This document shows positions 42,402-54,933 of a DNA stretch of 64,000 nucleotides, in pieces (position 1 is the first letter of the stretch; the number at the start of each line of letters is the position of its first letter). The translations under genes were made by a program, and so were the position numbers. The notes under the pieces were generated by a model that saw only the letters and a list, made by a program, of their open reading frames with translations, had not been told where the DNA came from and made no database searches. This DNA comes from Linepithema humile. Taxonomy: Eukaryota > Arthropoda > Insecta > Hymenoptera > Formicidae. The stretch covers positions 15,748,001 to 15,812,000 of the forward strand of contig NC_090128.1 in NCBI RefSeq assembly GCF_040581485.1, given 5' to 3'.

Positions 42402-45400
42402 ATGGAAGAAAACACGCAGCAGCAGCAGCAGTCGGCGGAAAATCAAGCCGAAGAAACCGACGACAACGAGATAGGAGTTTGTGGGGAGGGGAGACTGGAG
42501 AGAGAAGAGGATGAGGAAGCGTTGTTTCCGGAAAATCAGGTTGGTGCGCCGGAACAGATCGCGAATCATAACGGGAATAATTTTAATTATTTAGATTTAA
42601 TAAGGGAAAACGTGCGTGAGTTTAAAAATTTCGGTGTAGTAGGGAGAGAGGCTGGTTTTCGCCTTCGATCATTACCAGAGGGGGAGGAGGTTTACGCGTG
42701 GTTAGAAAACGCATTTCGCGAGCTTCACGCGTACGCGGTACTTTCCTGTGTTCCCGGTGATTACATCGGACTTAGTTTCGATTCCCCGAATCTTTCACAC
42801 GGGCCCGCGGGTATTTCGTTCCGACCATCTCGTGATTTGACTCACGAGAATATCTGGAACCTCGTGAGTTCGTTAGCTCAAAGCTCCGGGGGCTTGAACG
42901 TAGCGCAAGAATTCAATATCCACGTTTACCGTGTCACTCCTCCTACGGGTCGTGTGGGTAATGCGCTTGATATCGCTGGTAAACGCTCGATTTTAACGAT
43001 ATCCAACTCGGATAACTTATGTTTTCCTCGCGCACTCGTAACGGCGCAAATTTACAATGAACGTGGTAATTTACGTACGGGTAGTCTACAAGAAAGATGG
43101 AACGCCGTGAGATACCGTCATTCCTCGTTACAACGTGAGTTGGCACGTGATTTAACGAGGAAAGTCGGTATTACAATTCCAGAAGAGGGTTGCGGTATTC
43201 GCGAAATCGAGCATTTTCAGCAATATTTAGCCGCGGAAAACATCGCGATAATGGTTTATAGCGCGGAAACTTTTGGTCACGGGGGTAAAGTCTTATTTGA
43301 TGGAAATGCGATACTAGCCTCACTACATCGCGAACCGGTCGCGTGTTTAAACCTATTACATCACGCTGAATTACGACATTACAGCGTTATTTTAAATTTA
43401 AGAGCCGCCGCGGGTAGCCGAGGTTATTGTGTACCGTGTAACGTCGGTTACCGCAGCGATGTAGGGGGACACCGATGCTCAAATAAATGCCCTCGGTGTT
43501 ACGCGGTACCTTCGTGCGAGCGATTCGACGCGGAGCGTATTCATTGCGAAAATTGTAATCGCGAATTTTTCAATCACGCGTGTCTTGAGCATCATCGTGC
43601 GCAAAAATTATACGATGGGCAATCGTCTCGTAGCGTTTGCAACACCGTATGTTTTTGCGAAGAATGCGGTCGTTTAATCGAGCGTAATAGACAACACGAA
43701 TGCGGCGTGACTTACTGTTCAACGTGTCGTTCTGCTCAGCCGTTGAATCATCTTTGTCACATGCTTCCTCTCCCTCACAAAGCTAATTTCCGTACTAACG
43801 ACACGGAGCACATTTTGGGAGAGGGAGGAGAGCAACAACAAAACGCGGGTGAGTGCGTACTTAAAACAGAAAGTCGCGTCGCATTCGTGTTTTACGATTT
43901 CGAGACGCGACAGGATGACACGCTTCAAGGTACCGCGAGTGTAAATATTCACGTACCTACACTTTGCGTCGCGCAACAGATTTGCGAAACGTGTGCCGAG
44001 ATTGAGGATACTTCGGTGCGCTGTCGGTGGTGCGGTATTCGTGAATACATATTTCGTCGTGATCCTGTAAAGGAGTTTGTAGATTTCGCGACACGTCCGA
44101 CTAAATATTTTAAACACATAATTTGTATAGCTCATAACGCGAAAGCATTCGATGCGCAATTTATCCTACGTTATATTGTTGAGAGCGGAACCGCCTTAGA
44201 ACCGCGGGTAATCTTAAACGGGACGAAAATTGTAGTACTAACAGTGGGACATACGAAATTTATCGATAGTATTAATTATATGCCAATGCGTTTATCGGAG
44301 TTACCGAAGGCTTTTGGCCTGACGAATACTTCGGACAAAGGCATTTTTCTGCATTTATTTAATACCAACGATAATCAGTCATATGTCGGTCCGTTGCCGG
44401 ATATTCGATATTATTCACCCGATAGTATGAATACGAACGAGCGAGAAGTTTTTAGCGTGACACGCGGAAATGATTCGTACGAATTATGTGTTTGATTTCG
44501 AATGCGAGATATTGCGTTACTGTCGCAACGACGTGAATATTCTGAGACGCGCGTGTATGTCTTTCAGAAAGATTTTCTTTAAGTGCGGTCGCGTGTGTCC
44601 GTTCGAGGAATGCACAACCATCGCTTCCACGTGTATGAGGGTTTTTAGAAAAAACTTTCTACGTGAAAGAGAAATTGGAATAATTCCACCGGGCGGGTAA
44701 GACGCGCGAATACCCAATCGCGGAAGGCGCTTCAGTGGCTGGAAGGAGCGCGAGCTTGGACATAACATCACCCACGCAGGACGCACTCGGGAATATCGTC
44801 TGCAAGACGGCACGCTAGTCGATGGTTATTACGAGTCGGTGGAAAACGGTATAACACACTATCACGTGTTGCAATTCCACGGTTGTTTTTGGCACGGATG
44901 TCCGTCGTGTTTTAAGATTAATCGCGATAGGGAACTAACGGTAAACAACGAACGCGGCGATACGATTGATTTGCGTTATGAGCGCACCATCGCAACAACG
45001 TATCGTCTTCGAAGACGGGGGTACTCGGTGATAGAGAAGTGGGAATGCGTCTTTGATCGCGAAATGATGGAAAATAGGGAAATGCGTGAATTTTTATAAA
45101 ATCATGATTACAACATTTACAAACCGATGATAGAAATTGAGCCGCTCAACCCGCGCGATGCGTTCTACGGTGGACGTACGGGGAACATCGTGACACGGTA
45201 CGAGATTACGGATACGGAGAAGATACGTTACGTGGATGTGTGTTCTCTGTACCCGTACGTACTGAAGACCGGGGTTTTCCCGATCGGACATCCCACGGTG
45301 TACGTCGCGGAGGAATGCTCGACTCTAATTGGCATAAGTCCGTGTTACAATTTTGATTCCGTCGAAGGTCTCGTGCGTTGCAGAGTACTCCCTCCGAGCG

Positions 45401-46611
45401 ATCTCTTTCACCCCGTATTACCCTATCGCGTGCGTGGAAAGCTGCTATTCGCGTTGTGTCGCAGTTGTTGCAAAACATTTTCACACGATGAATGTACCCA
45501 CGAGCCGCCCGAGCGAGAATTCGAGGGTACGTGGGTATTGCTTGAATTGCGCAAAGCCATCGACAAAGGTTATCTCGTAACGAGGGTTTGTGAAATTTGG
45601 CAATACACCACAGCTCGCTACGATCCCGATACACAGCAGGGTGGATTATTCACGGAATATATAAACACATTTTTAAAATTAAAACAAGAAGCCAGCGGAT
45701 GGCCGAGCGAGTGTAAGGATGACGTGTCTAAAGAACAATATCTTCGCGACTACGAGAAAACCGAGGGTGTCGTTCTCGATAAGCAAAACATCGCGAAAAA
45801 TCCTGGTTTGCGCTCGGTCGCGAAGCTATGTTTAAATTCTTTTTGGGGGAAATTTGGTCAACGATCCAACCTGCCGAATACCGAGATCGTAAAAACTCAA
45901 CAGCGTTTAGCGAGTTTACTCACGAGTCCTCAGCATGAGATAATCGAAATATTACCCGTAAACAAGGAAGTGATGTATGTTTCGTGGCGACTGCGAGAAG
46001 AGCTGAACGTACCCTTGCCTCTTACTAACGTGGTTATAGCGGCTTTCACAACGGCACAGGCGCGTCTTGTATTATACGAATATTTAGATAAATTGGATCG
46101 TCGCGTTTTATATTACGATACCGACTCGTGTATTTACGTGAGCAGCGGTGTCTCCGATGAATACGAAGTGTGTAAAGGTAATTTCTTAGGCGATATGACG
46201 GACGAACTCGAAAGCTATGGTCGCGGTAGCTATATCGAGGCGTTTGTATCGGGTGGTCCGAAATTTTACGCATACGTGGTTTGCACAGCAGAAGGGCAAA
46301 CGCAAGAAGTTTGCAAAGTAAAGGGCATAACTCTAAATTTCGAAAACTCACGCTTAGTTAATTTTAATAGTATTAAGGAATTATTATTACGTAAAGAGCG
46401 AGAAGGTCAAGAGGAGGAGGAGGAGGAAGGGACGGAGTCGGCAACGGTAGAATCGCGTTCGATAAATCTACGTTTCAGAGCAATTCGACGTACAGCCTTT
46501 CACGAAATAATAACACGCGACAAAGTGAAAGCTTGCACACCCGTGTTGCTAAAACGTAGATTTCTCGACAGTCGTTGTTCCGTCCCTTATGGATATTTAT
46601 CCGAACGCTAA
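42402..46611 (+). pseudogene. Polinton DNA polymerase B (protein-primed type), broken in the middle
   Basis: The ATG at 42402 follows an AG acceptor-like site (42374). The N-terminal 350 residues are Polinton-specific and include ISNSDNLCFPRALV and a cysteine-rich zinc region (RGYCVPCNVGYRS to CRSAQPLNHLCH). Exonuclease motifs are FVFYDFETRQD, IAHNAKAFDAQF and YCRNDVNILRR. The palm has YVDVCSLYPYV (A), KLCLNSFWGKFG (B) and YYDTDSCIY (C). A frameshift near 44450 separates two long readings. In the second frame stops lie at 44458, 44698 and 45097, with disordered sequence at 44700-44760. Both halves (42402-44450 and 45127-46611) are long and clean, so inactivation is fairly recent. The enzyme would copy the element from its ends. 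Confidence 0.9.
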
Positions 46612-47333
<722 letters not shown>

Positions 47334-47519
47334 CCCACATACATTCACGTAAAACGACTATTTTTGCCCAATTCTTTCCGTAGAAAGCAGCTTTTCATTG
47401 TGGGGGAGTATCATAAGCTCATGAACTCACTCCCCCGCGCGCGCAGGCGCTGACGCGAGCAATTCCGCTTGTTCAGCATTTACGCTTGTCCAGCTTCTCC
47501 GGTCCGAATCAGCTCGTAA
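47334..47519. other. GC-rich stretch between the CT tract and the penton reading
   Basis: It contains GCGCGCGC runs and a small palindrome with GGGGGAGT. It may be a promoter or the edge of a deletion. No gene identified. Confidence 0.4.
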
Positions 47520-48062
47520 AAGACCGCCGCGAAGTACGCTGGCGCGCGCGCACCTCCGCCGCGGAGTGCCCCCTGCCGCGATGGTAAGCTTACTTCATCG
47601 TACCGTTGCACGGCTTTAACGACTAGTGAAATCGAATTCTATACAACACTTACTGCAACTAATCCTAATTCCAAAGATATTTTTACAGCATCTTTTATCA
47701 AACTCGGGTTTAAAAGAGAACAAAGAAGGCGCGCTGGAAATTTTTATACTCTCGAACCGCACGGATTGCTGCGTGGTATTCCCGATAAACTCTTTGTTTA
47801 TTGTGATATTTGTGAACCTTATATAACCGGCGATGTGCAAACTCCACTTCTTCGAATAGTACCGGTCGAGCTGCAGCATTACGGTCATTATTACGCGTAC
47901 GGAGCGAATCAAGTGAAACATTTCTCCGTCCCGCATTATATACCATTACGACAAACGTATTTTCGTAGGATTGAAATAGATATAAAAAATCAATTCGGAA
48001 AAAGAATACCATTCCAATCGGGAACGCTGACGGTGACGTTGCACTTTAGACGTTTCCAGTAA
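47520..48062 (+). pseudogene. Penton-like minor capsid protein, C-terminal part
   Basis: The frame is open from 47520 to the TAA at 48060 but has no ATG. The conserved C-terminal block LFVYCDICEPYITGDV, PLLRIVPVE and a final GTLTVTLHF is that of the penton-type minor capsid protein of Polintons and adintoviruses. About 180 residues are present, fewer than the family's usual length, so the N-terminus is missing, lies in an upstream exon or was lost next to the CT tract. In the virion it would cap the five-fold vertices. Confidence 0.6.
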
Positions 48063-48091
48063 GAAAAAATCAGTCGGAAAAGCCGCACGCT

Positions 48092-48697
48092 ATGACTAGA
48101 CCGGAGGACCACGAATATTACGATATACAAAACGAAGGTCGGAGTGAAGGAATCACACGAGTTTTCGTCGGAGCACCTTATCAACGAGGACACGGAATCG
48201 GTAGTTTTCTCAGAGGATTATTCAGGAGGGCGCTTCCTTATCTGAGTAAAGGTGTACGAGCGGTTGGTAAAGAAGCTTTACGCGCCGGCATTAGCGTGAT
48301 GGAGGATGTTGAAAATAATACACCGTTCAAGGAGGTGGTCAAATCTTGTTTCAAGGAATCGAGTGGAAATCTCAAAAGAAAAGCCCAAGAAAAAATAACT
48401 AGCTTGATGAAGGGTACAAGTTATAAAGTATCAGCGAAAACAGCCGCGCTTCAGTTTTCTTTCTTCAGTCACGAAAGACGCATCGCGGTTCCTAAGCGTC
48501 GTCGTCCTCATCGTCAGACGAGCAAAAAAAAATCGTCGAAAAAAAGCAGCGTGCGAAGGAAAATCACGAAGAAAAAAAAGACAACAAAAAAAAAGAAAAT
48601 TTGCACAGCGGCTAGAAAGACCAACAGCAAAAAGCCATCCGGCACCACGAGGCGTCGTCGAGTCAAGAAACGCAATGTAGCCGACATATTCTCTTAA
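48092..48697 (+). CDS. pX-like minor virion protein, intact
   Basis: 201 residues from MTRPEDHEYYDIQNEGRSEG. The segment GHGIGSFLRGLFRRALPYLS followed by GVRAVGKEALRAG is the conserved amphipathic block of pX-like proteins in Polintons and other mid-size linear dsDNA viruses, related to adenovirus core protein X. The C-terminal 70 residues are very rich in Lys and Arg (KRRRPHRQTSKKKSSKKSS), consistent with DNA condensation inside the capsid. It starts 30 bases after the penton stop and ends 30 bases before the capsid start, a compact late-gene block. It is the only capsid-block gene without a lesion. Confidence 0.75.
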   Translation: MTRPEDHEYYDIQNEGRSEGITRVFVGAPYQRGHGIGSFLRGLFRRALPYLSKGVRAVGKEALRAGISVMEDVENNTPFKEVVKSCFKESSGNLKRKAQEKITSLMKGTSYKVSAKTAALQFSFFSHERRIAVPKRRRPHRQTSKKKSSKKSSVRRKITKKKKTTKKKKICTAARKTNSKKPSGTTRRRRVKKRNVADIFS

Positions 48698-48726
48698 TCA
48701 GTGCGTGAATTAGGAATTTACGGAGC

Positions 48727-50059
48727 ATGTCCTTTCTTCATACACATTTAAACGAGTGTTTAAAAAGTGAACTCGATCTCTTTTCTTTACCACTCACACA
48801 AACCAGCATCGAGAGTTTGCAATAGATTTATTACAAACCCGTAACGTCGCTCGCGGACGACGCGCCTATAGAATTCGTCAGACCCGGTCATGGAGAAGAT
48901 TATCTAGATCTCACGCACACCATGCTGAGCCTTCGCATACGCGTAGAATCTTCCCCCCTAGCAGAAGGCGGTACCGCCGTTGGCACCCCCGAATTCAAAG
49001 TAGGCCCTGTAAATCATTTACTGCATTCCATGTTCAACCAAATCGACATATTTTCAATCAAAAACTCGTGTCGCCCCCAAACAACGCTTACGCGTATCGG
49101 GCTTACATCGAGGCGTTATTAAATTATTCTTCACCCGCAAAAAACTCCCATCTGACCTGCTGTCTGTGGGATATGGATACCCCAGGTTTAATGGACGCAC
49201 TCCTAGAGTCGCAAACCCCAAATCAGGCTCTCGTGAGACGCTCGCGTTACATTCGAGACAGGCGCTAGATCTCATAGGTCATCTTCACTGCGACGTTTTC
49301 AATCAGGATAAATTCTTAATCAACGGGGTGGAAGTTAGAATGAGGCTCGTTCACTCGAAAGATTCGTTTTGCCTTATGGAATCAAATTCACTGTCAAAAA
49401 TACGCCTTCTAGACGCTAGTCTGCTCGTTAGAAGAGCAAAGATAAGCCCTGGTGTGTTACTCTCGCATGCGAGAATGTTGAGTAAAACCACCGCCAAATA
49501 TTCTCTCACAAAAGTCGAGGTTAAAACATTTACGATTCACGCTGGACTCGTAGGGAAATCGATAGATAATGTAATACTCGGACAACTGCCAAAACGTGTA
49601 ATAGTCGGTTTTGTCGATAACAGAGCGTTTAATGGTAATAGAAAACTGAATCCGTTTAATTTCAAAAACTACAGTTTAAATTTCTTTTCTCTGTATGCCG
49701 ATGGTATGCAAATTCCCAGTAGACCGTTACAACCGAACTTCTCGAAAGACGAAGGCCTTTACGTCGAAGCCTACCACACGCTCTTCTCGGGAACCGGCAT
49801 TCACTTCTTGAACGAGGGAAATTCTATAAGTAGAGAGGATTATGGCCAGGGCTACACTCTTTTCGCTTTTGATCTTACCCCCGACTTGTCCGCTCATTGC
49901 GCCGGACATTGGAATCTCGTGAAACATGGTAGTTTGCGATTAGAAGTGAAATTTGAAAAGGCGCTTACCGCGACCGTAAATTGTATCGTTTACGCAGAGT
50001 TCGATAACATTCTAGAAATAGACTCCTCTCGACAAGTTATCGTCGATTTTGCCGGTTAG
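48727..50059 (+). pseudogene. Polinton major capsid protein (double jelly roll), broken
   Basis: The ATG at 48727 opens MSFLHTHLNECLKSELDLFS. Conserved segments follow in order: DDAPIEFVRPGHGEDYLDL, GPVNHLLHSMFNQ, NNAYAYRAYIEALLNY, LIGHLHCDVFNQDKFLINGV, LGQLPKRVIVGFV and DYGQGYTLFAFDLTPDLSA. These match the hexon-like protein (F54H12.2-like) of Polintons. A TAG at 48823 and frameshifts near 49052 and 49262 break it; everything after 49270 is clean. About 440 residues in total, the usual size. It would form the icosahedral shell. Confidence 0.85.
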
Positions 50060-50131
50060 ACTTTTATAACGCCAAACCCCCGCCTCCCACCACTACTACT
50101 ACACACATTTTTCCCTCACGTGTTTTCTTAA

Positions 50132-51181
50132 ATGGCGTGTGAAGCAGCGGAAAGAGATTCAGTCCTGTTCGAGACACGAACGTCGTCGCTTCGTTTGAAA
50201 ATAAAGAGTGAGTACTTGGACATAACTATGGATATAGTCATTGATATACAGGGTTTCCGCGATGCCGCCGAGAAGTTTATTCCGAAAGAAGTAGCTGTCG
50301 TTGCGATTAACTCACCAATCATCGGACACTGGATTATGACGCCTCCCTATCCCTTTGACGATTTACCCGATAAATCGAGACGAGAAAACAACTGACTTTC
50401 GCGAAATTATCACGGAATCGAGTAGTTCGATGGTGAAACTGATCTTAAATGTTTTGTAATACAACTACGAGAAATAACACGTCGAGCGCGCTACATCTAT
50501 AGCAGGGGGCAGGAAAAGGCACACTATCTGCGGCGTCTACTTTCCAGAAACGTATATAATCTAGAAGGAATTTCTCCGGCATTTAAAAATTTACCAGAAG
50601 TCAAAGAGAGCGGACATCGGTGCTCTCACCACGGCTTTCGATTTTGCTCTACAGACAAATTTTTTTGCGCGTTACGCAACGCTTGCAAATTGAAACGCTG
50701 GATAGTTACTCAAAACACTAGCAGCGAGTGTAGCATCGTTTCGAGCTGCGATGATCTTTCTCATGAGAATTGGAGCGTAAGCGAAAAAACCGACAGTGCT
50801 GTTTTTATGAAAAATAATAAAAATCTTGATATAATTCACAAAATCGAAGCGTGGCGTAACGCTACGGAAGAAGAAAAAGAACAGACGGAAGAAGAAGAGA
50901 AGAATCAATCACTTTATTACATTGCAAAAGATACACCGTACGTAAAGAAAGAAGAAGAATATCCTACCGATAGCAACGCTCAACAAACCATCCCCGTTAA
51001 CACACAATCATTCGAGAACGTCTACTCTTTGCGTAAGGAGGTAAACCCCTGCGACTCTACTATACAAATAATTCTTCGCACGCGAGCACCGTCATGTTAC
51101 GCGACAAATGAATTCGTTGGAAATCTTACACGCGTTGCATCGTCTCAATGTCAGATATGCGGGAGTCTATCCTGCCGATAG
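50132..51181 (+). pseudogene. Conserved Polinton-associated protein of unknown function, two in-frame stops
   Basis: A single frame of 349 codons from ATG 50132 to TAG 51179 contains MDIVIDIQGFRDAAEKFIPK, GHWIMTPPYPFDDLP, a central EITRRARYIYSRGQEKA and NVYNLEGISPAFKNLP. A Cys/His cluster (HRCSHHGFRFC) and an acidic linker with a run of Glu follow. The D-x-D-I-Q start is reminiscent of RNase-H-fold exonucleases, but I cannot confirm that. Stops at 50393 (TGA) and 50423 (TAG) fall in a conserved stretch. The 3' end overlaps the protease gene by about 70 bp in another frame. Similar proteins are common in insect Polintons. Confidence 0.55.
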
Positions 51182-51631
51182 ACTACACCGAGGGTGTGGA
51201 CGAGGTCGACAGCCATTGTCGCTAATACAGACGAACATGACCGCCCCGGAAGACACTGGGTCGCCTTTTACATCGACGAGCATGGTACCGGCACATATTT
51301 CGATAGTTACGGAATCCCGCCACACTCGGATCAACGATTTCATCTGCGACTTCGACGAAATTCCACCACGTATCAATGGAACACCGAGCAGCTACAAAGA
51401 TTTTTTTCGCAAACATGCGATCAATATTGCTGCGTGTTTCTTTACTATTTGTCTCTTGGTTACAGCCTTCAGCAATTTCTTCGTCTTTTCACCGATGATT
51501 ATAACCAAAACGACAGACTGATAGTATGCTTATATCGCAAAATTTTTCTTTGCAAAAAGAATGAGCAAACGAAACTACCTACTAGTACTTGTTGTAATAT
51601 TCAACGATGTATTTTTAAAAATTTAAAATAA
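51108..51631 (+). pseudogene. Adenain-like cysteine protease, frameshifted
   Basis: It begins MNSLEILHALHRLNVRYAGV. After a frameshift near 51190 it reads NTDEHDRPGRHWVAFYIDEH, TYFDSYGIPP, NTEQLQRFFSQTCDQYCCVF and SLQQFLRLFTDD. This is the C48/adenain pattern: His in GRHWVAFY, Asp in FDSYG, Gln in FSQTC and Cys in QYCCVF. It matures capsid proteins in adenoviruses and Polintons. It is the last gene before the right inverted repeat. The catalytic residues survive; only the shift breaks it. Confidence 0.85.
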
Positions 51632-51774
51632 AACATTTTTTTCATATATTTAACATTTCTCGATGCGCGCTTTGAAATAATATTTTTAGAATGTATTCAG
51701 TAAGTCGAATAAAATATTTTTATATTTTGACTGTAATGTTCAATTATGTATTCTTAAAAAAAATTCCAAATAAA
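51632..51774. other. AT-rich spacer before the right TIR
   Basis: No coding or repeat signal. Confidence 0.4.
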
Positions 51775-52509
51775 CGATTTTGTATTTCATTTCTTGCATT
51801 CGTTTCCTTCCCCTTTTCGCATGTTCCTGCACGCTCCACTCGCCATCGTCAATTTTTACAGCACGCTCAATCTGCAAAAACGGGTGGCTGACGCTCACCC
51901 CGTTCACGCAATATCGCGCGCGCGGCCCCTTAACCATCACACCAAATATCAAACTAAAAGTCGCATGATCATTTGTCGCTGCGACGTCATTCTTTTGTTC
52001 GCTATACGTGCCAGAGAGTCCGGGGTACCTCATATAGACGCGGTCCCAGTATAAATGCGCCCCTTCCCTTCGCAGACTAGAGGCGACTGTGTGACGTCGT
52101 TTGTTTACATGTTCCATACCTGCCAGAGAGTCCGGGGTACCTCATATAGACGCGACCCCAACATATATACATCCCTTCCTTGCCAGGTCCCATAGCCATA
52201 AATACGACACACCATTTTACTATCATTAGATCTATAGGTAGCCCAGCAGACTAGGACCAGGACTAGAAATCCAGCAATCCAGGTTCGAACCCAGCTTGGA
52301 TTTTCTCAATTCCGAAAAATAAAAACCACTTGTCAACAGCCGCCATCTTGTAGACGTCCGCCATGTTGGACCCACTGCCGCCATCTTTTCCCCCTCCTCT
52401 CCCTGTGACGTTATTTGTTTTGACGCCAGACCAAATGTAGGTCAGTGGGTCAAATATGGGGTAGGTGGTGGGGGTTTGTTGTGACGCCCCATACCTGCCA
52501 TATACTACT
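51775..52509 (-). repeat. Right terminal inverted repeat of the Polinton
   Basis: Inverted match to 36227-37067 with scattered substitutions and one tandem unit fewer. It ends CCATATACTACT, followed by the GAACTC target duplication. Confidence 0.9.
52237..52299 (+). ncRNA. tRNA-Ser(AGA)-like segment in the right Polinton TIR
   Basis: It starts GGTAGCCCAGCAGAC and carries GGACTAGAAATCC, the anticodon arm wording of insect tRNA-Ser(AGA), followed by the B box AGGTTCGAACCC. The acceptor stem does not pair well. Probably a tRNA-derived relic. The left TIR copy has a changed loop. Confidence 0.45.
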
Positions 52510-52515
52510 GAACTC

Positions 52516-52683
52516 TTAGAAATGTATAATGTCAAAATGTCGTTTTTTGCTTTGTTTTGAAGATCCTAAGTCATTGATAGGCTTATGTTCGCACCGTAAA
52601 CAAAGCTCCTTTCATTCGTATAAAATAATTTTTAGTCCATTGAATGCTTTCGTAGGATAAACTTGTATTAAATCAATGCAATT
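52516..52683. other. 5' untranslated part of the split mariner
   Basis: Mariner leader sequence right of the Polinton duplication, leading to the transposase ATG. No other feature. Confidence 0.6.
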
Positions 52684-53140
52684 ATGCCTCGTTTGTATTC
52701 TAATAGTGAATATGCCGATATGGTTTATTTATATGGATTTTGTGACGGAAATGCTAACGCTGCTCGTCGTGAATATTCCGCGCCATTTCCGAACAGAAGA
52801 TTGCCAAATAAGTTTGTATTTTCTTCAACATTTCAACGATTGAAAGAAACTGGGTCATTTAATATGGTGCCTCGGGCTGATGGAGTTTTTGCACCGCTGC
52901 AGAATGAAAGAAGAACAGCCATCATATTGCAGCATTTTGACCAAAACCCATCAACAAGTGTCCGAAGATCCGGTTGTGAATTAGGAATTTCATCTACAAT
53001 CATATGGAAGACACTTCCAGCTAATGGACGTTATCCATATCATTTTCAACGTGTCCAGTATTTATTACCGGCTGATATGGCACGTAGGAGAGTGTTTTGC
53101 GATTGGTTTTTAAACCAAACAAATAATGATCCACATTTTT
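52684..53140 (+). pseudogene. DD41D mariner transposase, N-terminal part
   Basis: It starts MPRLYSNSEYADMVYLYGFC, and the helix-turn-helix half of the transposase continues for 152 codons plus one base. The reading is cut at 53140 by the insertion that carries the 8-bp duplication, just before the first catalytic block. The second half resumes in matching phase at 61734, which shows that both were one gene. This family of mariner transposase is common in ants. Confidence 0.8.
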
Positions 53141-53506
53141 TGTTTGGGGATCTCGCCTTCTCCAAAATATCCGGTTAAAGATCCACCACTATTTTATGAT
53201 TGTCTTCGACAGGCACAATTACGAGACGTAAACATTTTGAATTAACACAAAACACAAAACATTTATTACTTTTACAATACTTTTACAAAGCAAAATTATA
53301 CATGTTTTTATTAAAGTTAAACAGTAAACAACAACAACGGTTGCTAAGAGAAGAGAATTTATATCAATCTGTTGCTAAAGACAACGATTAACAGAGACAG
53401 ACGAAATTATAACATATGATATAACATATGAAATAGAAATACAAATGAACCAACCCCTTTCACCGCAAGCTACTCGATCCACTCGCGAATGAAAGGTAGT
53501 TGGTCA

Positions 53507-54095
53507 TGAAAGATTCTGAATGTATCTATCGTTTTCTCGACTCGGCGATTATCTTTTTATTCGACACGATTAATTTTTACTCAAATAAAGTCTTAAAAGA
53601 ATATTCCGGCTGTTCACTGATTTGTCAAACGATTTAGACGGTTACGTTCTATACGCGACCCTTGATATTTTTGTTTAAATAAATCACGACAATACTTTGG
53701 CGAAAACAGGAAAACGACAGGATGGTTCTTAAATGATTATCGACACTGATTTTAACTAAGTATTGAACTATGTATTTTACAATATTACTCGGTACAAGAA
53801 AATTCGATTAAATTCTTATGCGTTAATTATTCGATCCGACTGTCTCTCTATTTAATTCGGCTATTTGCGACTGTATTCGTTCGATCGGCGATAGAGAGTG
53901 ATTTTTACAATTACTCTTTCAATAAAAAAAGCTTTTTGGAAGGTTCTCGTAATTTCGAGAATCTTCCCGGTTTCCTTCGATTACTGCGCGTGATCGCGCT
54001 TGCACAGTATCGATCAACGCCCAGCTGTTCGATAGCACAATTTGGGCAGCCACGAGCTGGCGCCGCCTGACGGAAGATCTCGGCGCGATCTTACA
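53507..54095 (-). repeat. 3' LTR of the third Gypsy element
   Basis: 589 bp, TGAAAGATTCTGAA to GATCTTACA on the plus strand, same length as the right-hand LTR. The ends show that the true U5 edge lies about 14 bases beyond the first obvious homology, consistent with a primer site set back from the apparent LTR. Confidence 0.85.
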
Positions 54096-54329
54096 GCTCG
54101 GCCGGCATTGGATTTCGCCCCGAAGTTCAGTGTTTTTTTTTTCTCTCTTTTTACCATGTTGCGCAATTTAACACATGTGAGTGATAGCGTGCCGAAGGTG
54201 CGTTTTTAGACGCTGTAAGTATCACTTTTGTTACAATTGTGGTTTCGCAACCTAATCTGAAACGACGCTTTATCTTTATAAATGCTATTGTAAGATATTT
54301 CTCTAACGCTGTAAGATATTTCTCTTTAA
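54096..54329. other. Unassigned internal sequence of the third Gypsy element
   Basis: A poly-T tract and a short repeated word TGTAAGATATTTCTCT (three copies at 54290-54350). No coding signal. Confidence 0.4.
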
Positions 54330-54880
54330 ATTGTCTAATATTGTAAGATATTTGAATAATAAAGTTATACGTTTGGCAACAGCTATTTTTTAAAGCGATA
54401 GGACCGTTACGTCCTTTCCGACCTTATTTGTTATATTTGTTATTATTCCGGCAACGATGTTATGTAGTCAGGAACGGCAGTTTATAAAAGAAAAGAATCG
54501 ACACTGATACTTTACTGAGCACTTTAACGATTTATTTAAACTATGATATCTGTGATTTTTCAAAGTTCGACTCGACCAATTTTACAAGTTCTTAATTCTC
54601 GACAAACTTCCGACTGTCTCTCTATTTTATTTTCTCTTTGCGACTTATGTCCACGACCCGACGTTAGAGAGTGATTTTGATTTTTCATCTCTCTACCAGG
54701 TCATCTCTTAAGAAGGTTCTCGAACAGATAAACGATTACAATATTATATTGTAAAATATGGGGCGGGAGCGCGCCCGCGCAGAATCGATATAATCGAAGC
54801 GCTGCTCGATACTTGGCTGCCGTCAGCTGGCGCCGTCTATCGGTTGAATTCATTGCCATCTTTCACTATATTATACTAAA
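54330..54880 (-). repeat. Diverged LTR-like segment of a related Gypsy element
   Basis: It repeats, at low identity, the order of words seen in the 589-bp LTRs: ATCGACACTGAT, GACTGTCTCTCTAT, AGAGAGTGATTTT and GAAGGTTCTCG. It ends with a GCTGGCGCCGTC block like the LTR's GCTGGCGCCGCC. It is probably the remains of an older copy or of a recombination event that removed pol. Confidence 0.55.
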
Positions 54881-54933
54881 TAATCTAACTAATTAACACA
54901 ACATAAAACAAAACTAAAAGAAACGATTAATTT

